Positions 26,045 through 37,328 of a stretch of 64,000 bases of DNA are shown here, piece by piece (within the stretch, counting starts at the first letter, position 1; every line of letters starts with the position of its first letter). The stretch comes from Hansschlegelia quercus (GTDB taxonomy: Bacteria; Pseudomonadota; Alphaproteobacteria; Rhizobiales; Methylopilaceae). The DNA is taken from assembly GCF_004310425.1 (NCBI RefSeq), contig NZ_SIUB01000005.1:1-64000 (forward strand), given 5' to 3'. Below the pieces are notes generated by a model. That model was given only the letters and a program-made list of their open reading frames with translations. It made no database searches and was not told where the DNA came from. Position numbers and translations under genes: made by a program.

Positions 26045-26730
26045 CGGAAACATCGGGTAAGAGCAGACCGGACGCACGATCTTGTGGCTCTTTGCGAAGG
26101 CCATGCAAGACAAGAATTCGAGAGAGACACGGAGGCGTCAGTCGCACAGTCGGCGAGAGGAGCCTGATCGGCGAGTTCGGCGATCCAGGCTCAAGCAGCT
26201 CGACAAGAAGGCTGGGGCGTGAACACGCGTCGGCGCATTCAGCAGACGAGTCCGACTCGAAAAAACAAGATTTCGCCGCCCTTCACTCGTGACAGCTTTT
26301 TGAACTGCGACCCAAGAACATCAATCCGGTCGCGACGGCGCGATCGGAGGAGCCGTGCTTAAGTAGCTACGCGAACTAGACTAAACATGCTCGGAACGGT
26401 TCATCGCGCCTCGGAGGCGCGCATGGCTTGCAAACTGATCTGGGATCCGGCGCATGCACAAAGCGCCGCGGGCACTGAAACGGTGCGTGAGGCGTTCGTC
26501 ATAGTTCGCGAGCCACACTCTTTTGGAGCGATCCGACCTCGCAATTTTCAGTTGCGACGGAAGTCATATCTCCATCGCCGAACTTCGAGAGGTCGCGAGC
26601 GCAGCCGAACAATCCGCGGCCCCGCCGAAATCGTAAGACACGACGCCCGCGATTGAACCGTCTGAATTTGCAGATGGCGTTCGACGTCGTATGAGCGAGA
26701 CCGGGATACCGCAGCGCTTCGGAAACGTGT
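26045..26730 (+). other. Gene-free stretch
   Basis: About 690 bases without a frame that looks like protein: short frames here are basic and Arg-rich, typical of chance reading. Base composition is less GC-rich than the neighbours in places (for example 26270-26400). No terminator, tRNA or repeat was seen. Probably decayed DNA. Confidence 0.5.
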
Positions 26731-27048
26731 GTGAACAACACCACTGTGCGACAGGCTGAAACGACAGCCGAAGCGTCCTGGAGTTTGCCAGGAAAAACCG
26801 GCGCTGAGATCTGCGCCTTCGATTGGTCCGGCCATGTTCTTGGGCCCCGGCGAAACTGGCCCGAGACCCTTAAATCCGCGTTGCGCCTCGTTTTGGGCAC
26901 CCCGCAGCCCGCCTGTATCTGGTGGGGTCCGGATCTCGTCAGTCTCCACAATGACGGATTTATCCCTATCCTCGGGCGAAGAGCCGATTACGCGCTCGGT
27001 CAGCCCTTTCCCCACCTAGCTTGCGGGATAGCGGAGCCGATCTTGTAG
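26731..27048 (+). pseudogene. Truncated sensor-kinase fragment (PAS-type N-terminal domain)
   Basis: The 105-residue frame from a GTG at 26731 contains a clear domain: FDWSGHVLGPRRNWPETLKS, IWWGPDLVSLHNDGFIPILG and ALGQPFP. This is the N-terminal sensor domain found in HWE-type histidine kinases and diguanylate-cyclase relatives, where the text runs LGPxxxWPxxLR...WGPDLxxLYNDAYxPILGxKHPxALGxP. The frame stops just after the ALGQP motif and no kinase domain follows. The end overlaps the DUF930 gene on the other strand. Read as a 3'-truncated remnant. Confidence 0.6.
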
Positions 27049-27395
27049 CTGAGCTCAAGGACCTGAAGTCTCTCGGCAGAGGCGCGACATCGGAAGGACA
27101 GCCGGTACCACTGACCACCGCTGCGGACAGCTCCGCCTGTTCCTGCCAAGACGTCGCGCCGAAGCACGGCTGGCGATTCCGCGTCCATCACCAATCGATC
27201 GGGGTGCAGCGGCCCATGCTCGGCCTCTATTCTGCGCATCATCTCGATGTCGCAGAGCTGATGAAGCCGGTTTTCTGGATCTAAGCGGCGAAGGCTTGTT
27301 CCGAGAGCGTCATCAAGAGCGACCGCCGGCGCTGCTGAAAGGCAGGCATAGATCACTAGGGCCGTAAGTCGTACGACTGGTGCTGTTTTTTGCAC
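27000..27395 (-). CDS. Exported DUF930 protein
   Basis: 131 aa. Signal peptide (residues 1-26, AVA-LD), then the DUF930 pattern LDPENRLHQLCDIEMMRRI, a second Cys in YRLSFRCRAS, and the hydrophobic end LSYKIGSAIP. DUF930 proteins are small periplasmic proteins common in Rhizobiales; the function is unknown. The C-terminal 50 bases overlap the kinase remnant on the other strand. Confidence 0.75.
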   Translation of the reverse strand: MQKTAPVVRLTALVIYACLSAAPAVALDDALGTSLRRLDPENRLHQLCDIEMMRRIEAEHGPLHPDRLVMDAESPAVLRRDVLAGTGGAVRSGGQWYRLSFRCRASAERLQVLELSYKIGSAIPQARWGKG

Positions 27396-27691
27396 GAGCT
27401 GTCATCCTCCGATTCCTTCGGGATCCCGCATACAGCAGTCCTCGCGCCTCAGCACTTTTCCGGATCGAGAGGTTGTATGGGAGCCGCCACGCTCGCGATC
27501 TCTGGAGGCAACGATGAAGGGCGCATCCATCTCTCTCTCGTGTGACAGAGCAGCCGGTCATGGGCGCGATCAGACGACGATGGATGATGCGGCAAACGGA
27601 TAGCTTGGGGACCAGAGCGGCCCCAATCCGATTTCGGAACGCAAGCAGCCGACGGGGGTTAGAGGAGATCACCTAGCCAAGGAGCGAAGCT

Positions 27692-27988
27692 ATGGATCAC
27701 AGCAAGCACGTCCGACTGGCGAGCGACGAACTCACGGGGTCGACGCTTGAGAGCGCCACGATCTACGGTCCAGGCGACGAAAAAATTGGCTCCGTCGCTC
27801 ACGTCCACGGTTCCGGCGCGACGGCCAAGGTCGTGATCGATGTGGGTGGCTTCCTCGGGATCGGCGCGAAGCCGGTCGCCGTTTCGGCGACTGACCTTCA
27901 GTTCATGCGCGATGAAGACGGCGATGTTCATGCCGTCACGACGTGGACGAAAGACCAGCTGAAGGACATGCCCGAGCACCACGACTAA
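27692..27988 (+). CDS. PRC-barrel domain protein
   Basis: 98 aa. A single PRC-barrel-like domain: TLESATIYGPGDEKIGSVAH (residues 18-37), then VVIDVGGFLGIGAKPVAVS with the usual FLGIG turn. Small proteins of this kind are abundant in Rhizobiales and are often stress-induced; some are exported, but no signal peptide is visible here. AAGGAG lies 7 bases before the ATG. No operon partner. Confidence 0.85.
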   Translation: MDHSKHVRLASDELTGSTLESATIYGPGDEKIGSVAHVHGSGATAKVVIDVGGFLGIGAKPVAVSATDLQFMRDEDGDVHAVTTWTKDQLKDMPEHHD

Positions 27989-28192
27989 GAGGTCGGACCT
28001 TCTCGAGCGATTAGGCGCAGCCTGTCCCGATGCAGACAGCGTGTCGTTGGCGACTTCCCTGCGCTGAGAGCCTCGAGGGTTCGCAGCAAGCGGTGACGCG
28101 CTACTGGTGGTGAGAACGAGATGAGAAGGGAGCCTCGCTCGAAGTGGCGTTCGCCTATTTCTCGCTTCGCAAGTCGCGGCCGATGGATACGA

Positions 28193-28225
28193 AAACGCCC
28201 GGCAGCGGGTCTCCCCGGCCGGGCG
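28193..28225 (-). terminator. Rho-independent terminator downstream of the chemotaxis receptor
   Basis: CGCCCGGC (28197-28204) pairs with GCCGGGCG (28218-28225). On the minus strand the stem is followed by TTTTC (28196-28192 region), so it can end transcripts of the receptor gene, whose stop is 55 nt upstream. Confidence 0.65.
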
Positions 28226-28257
28226 GAACTCAAGAACAGGTATCTTTGATCATCACG

Positions 28258-28280
28258 GGCGGCGCAGAAGCTGCGCCGCC
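28258..28280 (-). other. 10-bp perfect hairpin at the receptor stop codon
   Basis: GGCGGCGCAG (28258-28267) and CTGCGCCGCC (28271-28280) pair around an AAG loop. The stem begins at the last base of the receptor stop codon. No T run follows, so it probably backs up the terminator at 28193 or stabilises the message. Confidence 0.45.
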
Positions 28281-29962
28281 TACGCAGCTCTGACAGACGC
28301 CAGAAAGTCGCCCACTTCTTTGCGAAGACGTTCGGACTGCACGGAAAGATCAGAAGCCGCGCCGAGCACCTGAGAGGACGCGGCGCCCGTCTCTTCGACC
28401 GCGCGGGCGACGCCCGTAATGTTGGTAGTGACTTCGCCCGTTCCCAATGCCGCCTGGTGCACGGAGTGCACAATTTCGCGCGTCGCAGCGCCCTGCTCTT
28501 CAACGGCCGCAGAGATCGCAGCAGCGGTGGCGCTGATCTCGTGAATTCGGCTGCCGATGCTGTCGACGGCCCTGACGGCCTGCGACGTAGCGCTCTGAAT
28601 GCCGGCGATCTGCTCGCTGATCTCCGCCGTCGCCTTGGCGGTCTGCTCTGCGAGGCCCTTCACCTCGGCGGCGACGACTGCAAAGCCGCGCCCGGCCTCA
28701 CCTGCCCTCGCGGCTTCGATCGTGGCGTTGAGCGCCAGCAGATTGGTCTGGCCGGCAATGGTCGAGATCATGTCGACGACAGCGCCAATCCGGTTTGCGG
28801 ACTGGCTGAGGCTGTGGATAACCTCTGCAGAAGCCTTCGCCTCTGCGACGGCCTCGTTCGCCATGCCGGCCGAGCGGCTTACCTGCTGGCCGATCTCGGA
28901 AACCGAGGCTCCGAGCTCCTCCGCAGCCCCCGCGACGGAGTTCACGTTCGCTCCGGCCTCCTCCGCCGCCGCAGCCACCGTCGCCGATTGGCCTGCGGTC
29001 GATTGCGCCCCAGCCGAAAGCTGAGAGGCGGTCGCCTGAAGTTCTGTGGCGGCAGCAGAGACCGTCTCAACGATACCGCCAACGGCGTTTTCGAAGCGGC
29101 TCGCAAGCTCCTGCATCATGCGTTTGCGCTGGATCTCGGCAGCCTCGCGGCCCTGCCTTGTTTCTTCCTCCAAATCACGAGCGCGGATCATGCTGTCGCG
29201 AAACACGCCGACGGCCGCAGCCATCTCACCGATCTCATTCCGCTCGCCTGAATTCGGGATCACCAGGGCGGTGTCGCCATCAGCCAGACGCCTCATGGCG
29301 GCGCCCATGCGGATGATCGGGGAAGAGACGGTGCTTATGCACATCCAGCCGACCACAATTGCGATCGCGGCGGCGAGACCAAGAACCCCGAGGATGACCA
29401 GCTTGGCGTTGTCGCCGAGCGACGCGGCGCTGTGGGCCGCATCCGTTCCGCCCTTTGCGTTGAATTCGCGATCAGTCTCGATGCTTTTCCGGACCCCGTC
29501 GGCGAGAGATCTCATCTCTCCCATCAGGAGGGCCGCAGCGGCCTCTGCATGCCCCCCATCCGTCTCCTTCATGAAGTCGTTGTGCAACGACAGATATTGC
29601 CGCAATCCGACCTTCAAGCTGTTCGCGAACTGTGTCTCTTCGCCTTCGGAAATAAGGGGCTCGTAAGCGCCCAGATCCTGGGCGATTGAGTCGACCGTTC
29701 CTCTAACCTTCTCAGTGAACGCGCGCTTCTGGTCCTCCGGCAGCAGGATGAGTTGCGCCTCGCGACCCCGGAGGCGCTCGAAATCCTGAGAGAGATCGCC
29801 GAGGATGCGCGTGCTCGGCAGCCAATTGCCTCCGAGATCGTCACTTGCGCCGTTCAGATCCGAGAGACGCAGATAAGAGAGGCCGCCCAGCCCGCAGATC
29901 ACGGCGAACAACAGGGCAAGCGACGCAATAAGGCGCACGCGAACGGTTACGTTTGTGAGCAT
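28280..29962 (-). CDS. Methyl-accepting chemotaxis protein
   Basis: 560 aa. First membrane helix at about 10-30, periplasmic four-helix-type sensor region to about 185, second helix at about 190-212 ([19 protein letters not shown]), HAMP at 212-265, and a cytoplasmic signalling domain from about 300. The hairpin tip is conserved ([17 protein letters not shown]). No C-terminal CheR-binding pentapeptide. It stands alone, away from any che operon, so it feeds a chemotaxis system elsewhere. The ligand is unknown. Confidence 0.93.
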   Translation of the reverse strand: MLTNVTVRVRLIASLALLFAVICGLGGLSYLRLSDLNGASDDLGGNWLPSTRILGDLSQDFERLRGREAQLILLPEDQKRAFTEKVRGTVDSIAQDLGAYEPLISEGEETQFANSLKVGLRQYLSLHNDFMKETDGGHAEAAAALLMGEMRSLADGVRKSIETDREFNAKGGTDAAHSAASLGDNAKLVILGVLGLAAAIAIVVGWMCISTVSSPIIRMGAAMRRLADGDTALVIPNSGERNEIGEMAAAVGVFRDSMIRARDLEEETRQGREAAEIQRKRMMQELASRFENAVGGIVETVSAAATELQATASQLSAGAQSTAGQSATVAAAAEEAGANVNSVAGAAEELGASVSEIGQQVSRSAGMANEAVAEAKASAEVIHSLSQSANRIGAVVDMISTIAGQTNLLALNATIEAARAGEAGRGFAVVAAEVKGLAEQTAKATAEISEQIAGIQSATSQAVRAVDSIGSRIHEISATAAAISAAVEEQGAATREIVHSVHQAALGTGEVTTNITGVARAVEETGAASSQVLGAASDLSVQSERLRKEVGDFLASVRAA

Positions 29963-30393
29963 TGGGGGAATGTCCGAATGGATCGCGGCCGGGGGGTGAG
30001 CCGCGGAGACATTCAGCTATCAAATGGTAAATGATCCGCTCACAGACCCGTTAGAATGAGTTTTTATATTGCCGATTTTATGATAACTACAATTAAGAGT
30101 AAGTTGGATGCCGTCACAAAAGGATCGCCGACTAATTATCGTTCGATAACACGCCAGTTCGCCTCTAGACTTCGATCGAGAGAGCTACACGATCCGCCCG
30201 CGCGTCCTCCACAATGTCCCTGTCATAGGCTTTTGTGGCGCCCTGTCTAAGGCGCTAGCCATCTCGGCATAGCGTGAAGCGAGCGGCAGACGAGAATTGG
30301 AGCTCGCGTGAGATCGCTGGGTTGCTGAACAAGGAAGGCGCGCCGCCGCTGCCGGGCATGCTCTGGAACGTTTCGACTGATACGGGTTTGAAA
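29963..30393 (-). other. Intergenic region upstream of the chemotaxis receptor
   Basis: About 430 bases with an AT-rich centre (30030-30150: runs of TTTTTATATT, TTTTATGATAACTACAATTAA) that probably holds the receptor promoter. No gene-like frame and no convincing hairpin seen. Confidence 0.45.
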
Positions 30394-30470
30394 TGGTAGC
30401 GGAGGAGGGACTCGAACCCCCGACACGCGGATTATGATTCCGCTGCTCTAACCAGCTGAGCTACTCCGCC
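30394..30470 (-). tRNA. tRNA-Met (elongator), anticodon CAT
   Basis: Complete 77-nt cloverleaf on the minus strand: acceptor GGCGGAG (30470-30464) with CTCCGCT, D arm, anticodon stem GCGGA/TCCGC with loop ATCATAA and anticodon CAT, T arm GGGGG-TTCGAGT-CCCTC, and an encoded CCA at 30396-30394. CAT could also be tRNA-Ile2 if lysidine-modified, but the sequence agrees with Rhizobiales elongator tRNA-Met. Confidence 0.93.
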
Positions 30471-30562
30471 ACGAGGTTCAAGCCCGACGAAGCGGGGAAC
30501 CTGAGCGGGCGGGATATACGGATGGGGCGGAGACGGTGTCAAGCGGTGGGGACGTCCGCGGC

Positions 30563-31201
30563 TCAGCGCTTGCGCTGGCCGCCCGCGCCCGCCTTCGCGC
30601 CGACCGGATCGTAGCCGACGAGGATGCGCCAGCCCCGGAATCGGTTGCTCGGGATCGGAACGACGATGTTGTCCTCGACATGGGTGAAGTCGGCCGTTCC
30701 CTGCCCCGCGGGCACGGTCACCTCCACGAGCCGGCTTTCGGAATAGACCGGCTTGTCGGTCTCGTCGACGACCGCGATCCGGAGCGGCACGCGGAACGTG
30801 CCGGGCGCGCCCTTAGGTCCGAGGATCACGCGGCCGACGACGCCGACGCGGATACCGGCCTCGACGCCGAGATTGGAGCATTCGCGCGCGGTGTCGGCGA
30901 GCCGGGCCTGATAACGCAGGGAGAACGGGTCAGTCGTGCCGGGCTGGTCGTAGACGGGATAGGAGGACGCGCCCTCCAGCACGTCCACACGCGGGCACTG
31001 GCGCTTGAGCTCCATGTCCTCCGGCGTGGCCGCCGCGGGCGGAGCACCGCCGCCTCCGCCGAGCAGGCGGGTCGCGAAGCTCTCGCGCGGGCCGTCGGCG
31101 TCGGCGCCAGCCCCGCCCACCGTGCTGCAGCCGCCGATGGAGAGAAGCGCGGCGAGTGCGGCGGCTGCCGCGATCGGCCGATTCGGGCGGACGGAACACA
31201 T
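30563..31201 (-). CDS. Putative lipoprotein of unknown function
   Basis: 212 aa from ATG 31201 (GGGGG 8 bases upstream; a GTG at 31210 is an alternative). Signal sequence ending in the lipobox SIGGC near residue 25, then a Gly/Ala/Pro-rich linker, and a beta-rich domain with two Cys (KRQCPRV, ARECSNL) and VGVVGRVILGPKGAPG. The C-terminal region VEDNIVVPIPSNRFRGW reads like an envelope protein. No family name recognised. Divergent from ispH. Confidence 0.75.
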   Translation of the reverse strand: MCSVRPNRPIAAAAALAALLSIGGCSTVGGAGADADGPRESFATRLLGGGGGAPPAAATPEDMELKRQCPRVDVLEGASSYPVYDQPGTTDPFSLRYQARLADTARECSNLGVEAGIRVGVVGRVILGPKGAPGTFRVPLRIAVVDETDKPVYSESRLVEVTVPAGQGTADFTHVEDNIVVPIPSNRFRGWRILVGYDPVGAKAGAGGQRKR

Positions 31202-31395
31202 ACGCTGCACCCCCGGGCCTCAACGCCGCTTCAGGCGGCGGGCGCAGGCGTTATAACAATGGCCCGAGCGGCTTGGGAAGGCCGGCCGCTTCGCCGTCCA
31301 CGGCTTGACAGGGCTGATCCCCGGCCTCCATCTGCCAAGGCTCCAGGCGGGGCGGGTTCGACCCTGAGCCCGCTCGCGACATCTGCGACCAAGCC

Positions 31396-32358
31396 GTGAC
31401 CGACACCAAGCCGCCTTTGAAGATCCTGCTCTGTGCGCCGCGCGGTTTCTGCGCGGGCGTGGTCCGGGCGATCGACGTGGTGGAGGCGGCCCTGAAACGC
31501 TTCGGCCCGCCGGTCTATGTCCGTCACGAGATCGTGCACAACCGCTATGTCGTCGACGCGCTGAAGCGCAAAGGCGCGGTGTTCGTCGAGGAGCTCGACG
31601 AGGCGCCGGACGGCGATGCGCCGGTGGTGTTCTCGGCGCATGGCGTCGCGAAGTCGGTGCCGGCGGCGGCGCGGGCCAGGAACCTGATCGCGATCGACGC
31701 CACCTGCCCGCTGGTGACCAAGGTGCACCGCGAGGCGGAGATCCACCACAGGCGCGGCCGCTTGATCGTGCTGATCGGCCATGCCGGGCACCCCGAGGTC
31801 GTCGGCACGATGGGTCAGTTGCCCGACGACGCCGTGCTGCTGGTCGAGACCGAGGCGGACGTGGCGAGGCTCGACGTTCCGGAGGGCCGCGAGCTCGCTT
31901 ACGTCACGCAAACCACGCTCTCGGTCGACGACACCGCTGCGGTGGTCTCGGCGTTGAAGACGCGGTTTCCGGCGATCGCGAGCCCGCACAAGGAAGACAT
32001 CTGCTACGCGACCACCAACCGTCAGGAGGCGGTGAAGCGCGTCGCTCCCGATTGCGACGCGCTGATCGTGGTCGGGGCCGCGAACTCCTCGAACTCGCAG
32101 CGACTGCGCGAAGTCGCGGAGCGCGCCGGCTGCAGGGTGGCGCGTCTGGTGGCGCGCGCGACCGACATCGAGTGGAACGAGTTCTCAGGCATCCGCACGC
32201 TCGGCGTCACCGCGGGCGCATCGGCGCCGGAGGTGTTGGTCGACGAGATCATCGACGCTTTCGGCGAGCGCTACGCCGTCGAGGTGGAGACGGTCTCGAC
32301 CGCCGACGAGAGCGTGTTCTTCCCGCTGCCGCGTGAGCTCCGAGAGGCGGCGGAGTGA
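31396..32358 (+). CDS. ispH: 4-hydroxy-3-methylbut-2-enyl diphosphate reductase (IspH)
   Basis: 320-aa iron-sulfur enzyme that makes IPP and DMAPP from HMBPP in the last step of the MEP pathway. The three cluster Cys are in RGFCAGV (about residue 19), DATCPLV (about 103) and EDICYAT (about 204). HMBPP-binding elements are present: [54 protein letters not shown] start at 31396. Cytoplasmic. Confidence 0.96.
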   Translation: MTDTKPPLKILLCAPRGFCAGVVRAIDVVEAALKRFGPPVYVRHEIVHNRYVVDALKRKGAVFVEELDEAPDGDAPVVFSAHGVAKSVPAAARARNLIAIDATCPLVTKVHREAEIHHRRGRLIVLIGHAGHPEVVGTMGQLPDDAVLLVETEADVARLDVPEGRELAYVTQTTLSVDDTAAVVSALKTRFPAIASPHKEDICYATTNRQEAVKRVAPDCDALIVVGAANSSNSQRLREVAERAGCRVARLVARATDIEWNEFSGIRTLGVTAGASAPEVLVDEIIDAFGERYAVEVETVSTADESVFFPLPRELREAAE

Positions 32359-32367
32359 GGTCATAGC

Positions 32368-32476
32368 ATCATCCCGGCCGAAGCGGCGAAGCGCGGAGAG
32401 CCGCGATCGGGCACCGGATCGAGCGCCCAGTCCGATGAACGATCCCGGCTCTCGCTTCGCTCGGCCGGGATGACGG
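32368..32476. repeat. Long imperfect palindrome, Rhizobiales-type intergenic repeat
   Basis: The left arm (from CATCATCCCGGCCGAAGCG at 32368) and the right arm (ending GCTTCGCTCGGCCGGGATGA at about 32473) are near-perfect inverted copies; inner parts GGAGAGCCGCGATC and GATCCCGGCTCTC also pair. Total span about 109 bases between ispH and thrB. It resembles the dispersed palindromic units found in Rhizobiales genomes. No second copy was seen in this window. Confidence 0.65.
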
Positions 32477-32555
32477 CCCTTCCCGAGATTGCCGGACGGC
32501 GCGCAAGCCCCTAAGGGAGCGCGTCCCCTCTCTCACCTCTCCCGGGTTCCTCCGC

Positions 32556-33524
32556 ATGGCCGTCTACACCGAAGTACCGGACGACGAGCTCGCAGCCTTC
32601 GTCGTGGCCTATGACATCGGCGAGGTCGTCTCCTTCAAGGGGATCGCGGAGGGCGTCGAGAATTCGAACTACCTGCTGGCGACGACCGGCGGGCGCTTCA
32701 TCCTCACCCTCTACGAGAAGCGCGTGGACCCGGCGGACCTGCCGTTCTTCCTCGAGCTGCTGCAGCATCTCTCGGCGAACGGACTGACCTGCCCGCAGCC
32801 GGTGGCTGGGCGCGACGGCGAGGCGCTGCGCAAATTGTGCGGCCGGCCCGCGGCGCTCGTCACCTTCCTTGACGGCGTCTCGGTCCGGCGGCCGACAGCC
32901 GCGCAATGCGCCGCGCTGGGCTCGGCGCTCGCGAACCTTCACGAGGCCGGCAAGGGTTTTGGGCTGAAGCGGCCGAACGCGCTCTCTGTCTCCGGCTGGC
33001 GTCCGCTGGCCGAGGCCGCACGCGGGCGCAGCCATGTGGTGGCGCCCGGGCTCGACGAGACGATCGCAGCCGAACTCGACGCGCTGGAGGCCGGATTCGC
33101 GACGCTTTCGCTGCCCGAGGGCGTCATCCACGCCGACCTCTTCCCCAACAACGTGTTCTTCCTCGGCGAGGAGCTGTCGGGGCTGATCGACTTCTACTTC
33201 GCCTGCGACGACTGGCTGGCCTACGACCTCGCGATCTGCCTGAACGCCTGGTGCTTCGAGCCCGATCAGTCGTTCAACGTGACCAAGGGCCGGGCGATGA
33301 TCGAGGCATATCACGCCGCAAGGCCGCTCCTCCCGGAAGAGATCGAGGCCCTGCCGCTGCTCGCGCGCGGGGCTGCGCTGCGCTTCCTGCTGACGCGGCT
33401 GGTCGATTGGCTGGACACGCCGCCCGGCGCGCTGGTGAAGAAGCTCGACCCGCTCGAATATCTTAAGAAGCTGCGCTTCCATCAACAGGCCGCCGACGCG
33501 ACCGCCTTCGGCTGGCGCGCATGA
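32556..33524 (+). CDS. thrB: Homoserine kinase, ThrB (aminoglycoside-phosphotransferase fold)
   Basis: 322 aa. Phosphorylates homoserine in threonine biosynthesis, cytoplasmic. N-terminal lobe: [24 protein letters not shown]. Catalytic loop [13 protein letters not shown] (Asp near residue 194) and metal site LIDFYFA (Asp near 211). This is the choline-kinase-like ThrB type usual in alphaproteobacteria rather than the GHMP type. Overlaps rnhA by 4 nt, the common alphaproteobacterial ispH-thrB-rnhA order. Confidence 0.95.
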   Translation: MAVYTEVPDDELAAFVVAYDIGEVVSFKGIAEGVENSNYLLATTGGRFILTLYEKRVDPADLPFFLELLQHLSANGLTCPQPVAGRDGEALRKLCGRPAALVTFLDGVSVRRPTAAQCAALGSALANLHEAGKGFGLKRPNALSVSGWRPLAEAARGRSHVVAPGLDETIAAELDALEAGFATLSLPEGVIHADLFPNNVFFLGEELSGLIDFYFACDDWLAYDLAICLNAWCFEPDQSFNVTKGRAMIEAYHAARPLLPEEIEALPLLARGAALRFLLTRLVDWLDTPPGALVKKLDPLEYLKKLRFHQQAADATAFGWRA

Positions 33525-34009
33525 GCGCTGCGCCGCACGAAGCGCCCGAGGGCGTCGCCACGACTCCCGGTGCGGTGGAGATCTTCACCGACGGCGCCTG
33601 CTCGGGAAATCCCGGCCCCGGCGGCTGGGGCGCCATTATGCGCTTTGGAATGGCCGAGAAGGAGCTCTCCGGAGGCGAGGCGCTCACCACCAACAACCGC
33701 ATGGAGCTGCTCGCCGCGATCTCCGCGCTGGAAGCCTTGAAGAAGGCATGCGCGGTCGTCGTCCACACCGACAGCCAATATCTGCGCGACGGCGTGACGA
33801 AGTGGATTTCTGGCTGGAAGCGCAACGGCTGGAAGACCGCGGACAAGAAACAGGTGAAGAACCAGGACCTCTGGATGCGGCTGGACGAGCTGCTGAAGGT
33901 CCACAAGATCGAGTGGCGCTGGGTGAAGGGCCACGCTGGGCACCCCGAAAACGAACGCGCCGACGAACTGGCGCGCGGCGGAATGGCGCCGTTCAAGACG
34001 AAGAGGTGA
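33521..34009 (+). CDS. rnhA: Ribonuclease HI
   Basis: 162 aa. Degrades RNA in RNA-DNA hybrids. The four catalytic acids are visible: Asp in [17 protein letters not shown] (about 24), Glu in NNRMELLAA (about 62), Asp in VVHTDSQYL (about 85) and Asp in ERADELAR (about 149), with the active-site His in [10 protein letters not shown]. Coupled to thrB by ATGA. Confidence 0.96.
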   Translation: MSAAPHEAPEGVATTPGAVEIFTDGACSGNPGPGGWGAIMRFGMAEKELSGGEALTTNNRMELLAAISALEALKKACAVVVHTDSQYLRDGVTKWISGWKRNGWKTADKKQVKNQDLWMRLDELLKVHKIEWRWVKGHAGHPENERADELARGGMAPFKTKR

Positions 34010-34169
34010 GGCCGAGAGCGCGCGCCGGTCGCCGGCGCCTGGGGCGCTCTCTCCTCCTCGCTTTCACTGCTGCGCCGCATCGCCGCGCTCCCGAAAGTGC
34101 GCTTTGTCATCGGGCCTGCGAAGGCGCACCTTATGCTTCCGACTCCGAAGCGGAAGGAGGGCCGCGGTC

Positions 34170-35543
34170 ATGAGCGAAGCGAGCTTCTTCGGCGACCTGC
34201 TGCAGACCATCGCCGAGCGCGGGCGCCGGCTGCTGGCGCGCGGCGGGGAGGACGAGCCCGGCCGCAGGGGCGATCTCCGCAAGCTATCCGAAGCGCTGCT
34301 CTCGAACCGCGGCGAGGCCTCCGGCATCGCGCTGGCCAAAGCCGTGCTTGACCGTTGGACGACAGCCTCCGAGGCGGAGCGCCGTGCCTTCATGACGCTG
34401 CTGCTGGAGCGCTACGGGCCGGACGAGAAGCGGCTCGGCGCGGCGGTCGCTGCCTATTCCGCGGACCCCTCCGCCCGCGCGGCGCAGGCGCTGCACGCGG
34501 CGTCGGAATCGCGCCGGCTGGAGCTGATGCGCCGCCTCAACCTCGCGCCCGGAGGCACCTCCACGCTGGTGCGCATGCGCGAGAGCCTACTGGACATGAA
34601 GGGCGACGACCCGGCGCTCTCCCTCGTCGACGACGATTTCGCGCATCTCTTCGCGAGCTGGTTCAATCGCGGCTTCCTCGTGCTCAAGCCGATCGATTGG
34701 GCGAGCCCGGCGAACGTGCTCGAAAAGATCATCCGCTACGAGGCGGTGCACGAGATCCGCGACTGGGGGGAGCTGCGCCGCCGCGTCGAGCCCGCAGACC
34801 GCCGCTGTTACGCGTTCTTCCACCCTACGCTGGTCGACGAGCCGCTGATCTTCGTCGAGGTCGCGCTCACCACCACGATGCCGGCCTCCGTCGACGAGGT
34901 GCTCGACCCCGCCCGCGCCCCGATCCGCGCGGAAGAGGCGAACGCCGCGGTGTTCTATTCGATTTCGAACTGCCAGGACGGCCTGCGCGGCGTCTCCTTC
35001 GGCAATTTCCTGATCAAGCAGGTGGTCGAGGATCTTCGCCGCGACCTGCCGGATCTCTCGACCTTCGTCACGCTGTCGCCCGTTCCGGGCTTCGCCGCAT
35101 GGCTCGCCCGCGAGACCGCGGACGAAGCCTCGCTTTGGCTGACGAACGAGGACCGCGCAACGCTGGAGCCGCTCGCCGAGCGCGGCTGGATGGACGATGC
35201 GGAGGTCGCCGAGCGCCTGAAGCCGATCCTCCCCCGCCTTTGCGCAGCTTATCTGCTCCATGGCCGCGACCGGCGCGGCGGGCCGGCGGACCCCGTCGCG
35301 CGCTTCCATCTCGGCAACGGCGCCCGGCTCGAGCGGGTCAATTTCATGGGCGACCGTTCGGCGCGCGCCGAAAGGCAGGCCCATAGCATGATGGTCAACT
35401 ACCTCTATGAACTCGACGAGATCGAAGCAAACCACGAGGCGTTCTTCGCCCGCGGCGAGGTCGCAGCCTCCTCCTCCGTCAGGCGGCTCGCGCCCAAATC
35501 CCGGAGCCTGGCGTCCGCCAGGGAGGTCACGCCAGCGAAGTGA
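34170..35543 (+). CDS. Malonyl-CoA decarboxylase
   Basis: 457 aa. Converts malonyl-CoA to acetyl-CoA and CO2. N-terminal helical domain (residues 1-150), then the GNAT-like catalytic domain with LSPVPGFAAWL (catalytic Ser region, near residue 305) and the C-terminal His/Tyr block ARFHLGNGARLERVNF. ATG at 34170 has AAGGAGG 9 bases upstream; the frame extends to 34104 without family residues. No mat operon partner (malonyl-CoA synthetase) is adjacent. Divergent functions include malonate use or control of malonyl-CoA level. Confidence 0.9.
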   Translation: MSEASFFGDLLQTIAERGRRLLARGGEDEPGRRGDLRKLSEALLSNRGEASGIALAKAVLDRWTTASEAERRAFMTLLLERYGPDEKRLGAAVAAYSADPSARAAQALHAASESRRLELMRRLNLAPGGTSTLVRMRESLLDMKGDDPALSLVDDDFAHLFASWFNRGFLVLKPIDWASPANVLEKIIRYEAVHEIRDWGELRRRVEPADRRCYAFFHPTLVDEPLIFVEVALTTTMPASVDEVLDPARAPIRAEEANAAVFYSISNCQDGLRGVSFGNFLIKQVVEDLRRDLPDLSTFVTLSPVPGFAAWLARETADEASLWLTNEDRATLEPLAERGWMDDAEVAERLKPILPRLCAAYLLHGRDRRGGPADPVARFHLGNGARLERVNFMGDRSARAERQAHSMMVNYLYELDEIEANHEAFFARGEVAASSSVRRLAPKSRSLASAREVTPAK

Positions 35544-35627
35544 GCCGCGCTCGAATGCGCCTGCGCAAGCGGTCTCCCGCGCGGCCGGGCCATGGACGAA
35601 GCGGGGCCCGACCTCTATCTCGCGGCC

Positions 35628-36550
<923 letters not shown>

Positions 36551-36554
<4 letters not shown>

Positions 36555-37312
36555 ACTGGCGCGCGATCTACGCGATCTACTATTTCGAAATGGCGCGCGC
36601 CTGGCGCACCGTGATGCAGTCGATCATCTCTCCTGTAATTTCGACCTCGCTTTATTTCGTGGTGTTCGGCGCGGCCATTGGCTCACGCATCCAGCAGGTC
36701 GATAACGTCTCCTATGGCGCGTACATCGTTCCGGGCCTGATCATGCTGACGCTGCTGACGCAGTCGATCGCAAACGCTTCGTTCGGCATCTACTTTCCGC
36801 GCTTCGCGGGCACGATCTACGAGATCCTGTCGGCCCCGATCTCGTTTATCGAGATCACGGTCGCCTATGTCGGCGCGGCCGCGACCAAGTCGATCCTGAT
36901 CGGACTAATCATGCTGGCGACGGCCTCGCTGTTCGTGCCGTTGCAGATCCAGCATCCGGTATGGATGGTCGGCTTCCTCGTGCTCACCGCCGTCACCTTC
37001 TCGCTGTTCGGCTTCATCATCGGCATCTGGGCCGACGGCTTCGAGAAGCTGCAACTCGTGCCGCTGCTGATCGTGACGCCGCTGACATTTCTCGGCGGGG
37101 CGTTCTACTCGATCGATATGCTCCCGCCGTTCTGGCGCGGCGTGTCACTGTTCAACCCTGTCGTCTATCTGATCTCGGGCTTCCGCTGGAGCTTCTTCGG
37201 CCAGTCCGACGTCGGCGTGGAGATCAGCCTCGCGATGACGCTGGTCTTCCTCGCGATTTGCCTGACCGCCGTCTGGTACGTGTTCAAGACAGGGTACCGG
37301 CTGAAGGCGTGA
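36551..37312 (+). CDS. ABC-2 type exporter permease (YadH-like)
   Basis: 253 aa with six predicted membrane helices and the ABC-2 pattern [13 protein letters not shown] near residue 25 and [12 protein letters not shown] near 185, followed by [16 protein letters not shown]. Pairs with the overlapping ATPase to form a half-size exporter as in YadGH. Cargo unknown. Confidence 0.92.
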
Positions 37313-37328
37313 CTGCGGTACGCTCGCG

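Noticed and set aside
28457-29251. 264-codon plus-strand frame
   Set aside because: Antisense to the chemotaxis receptor signalling domain.
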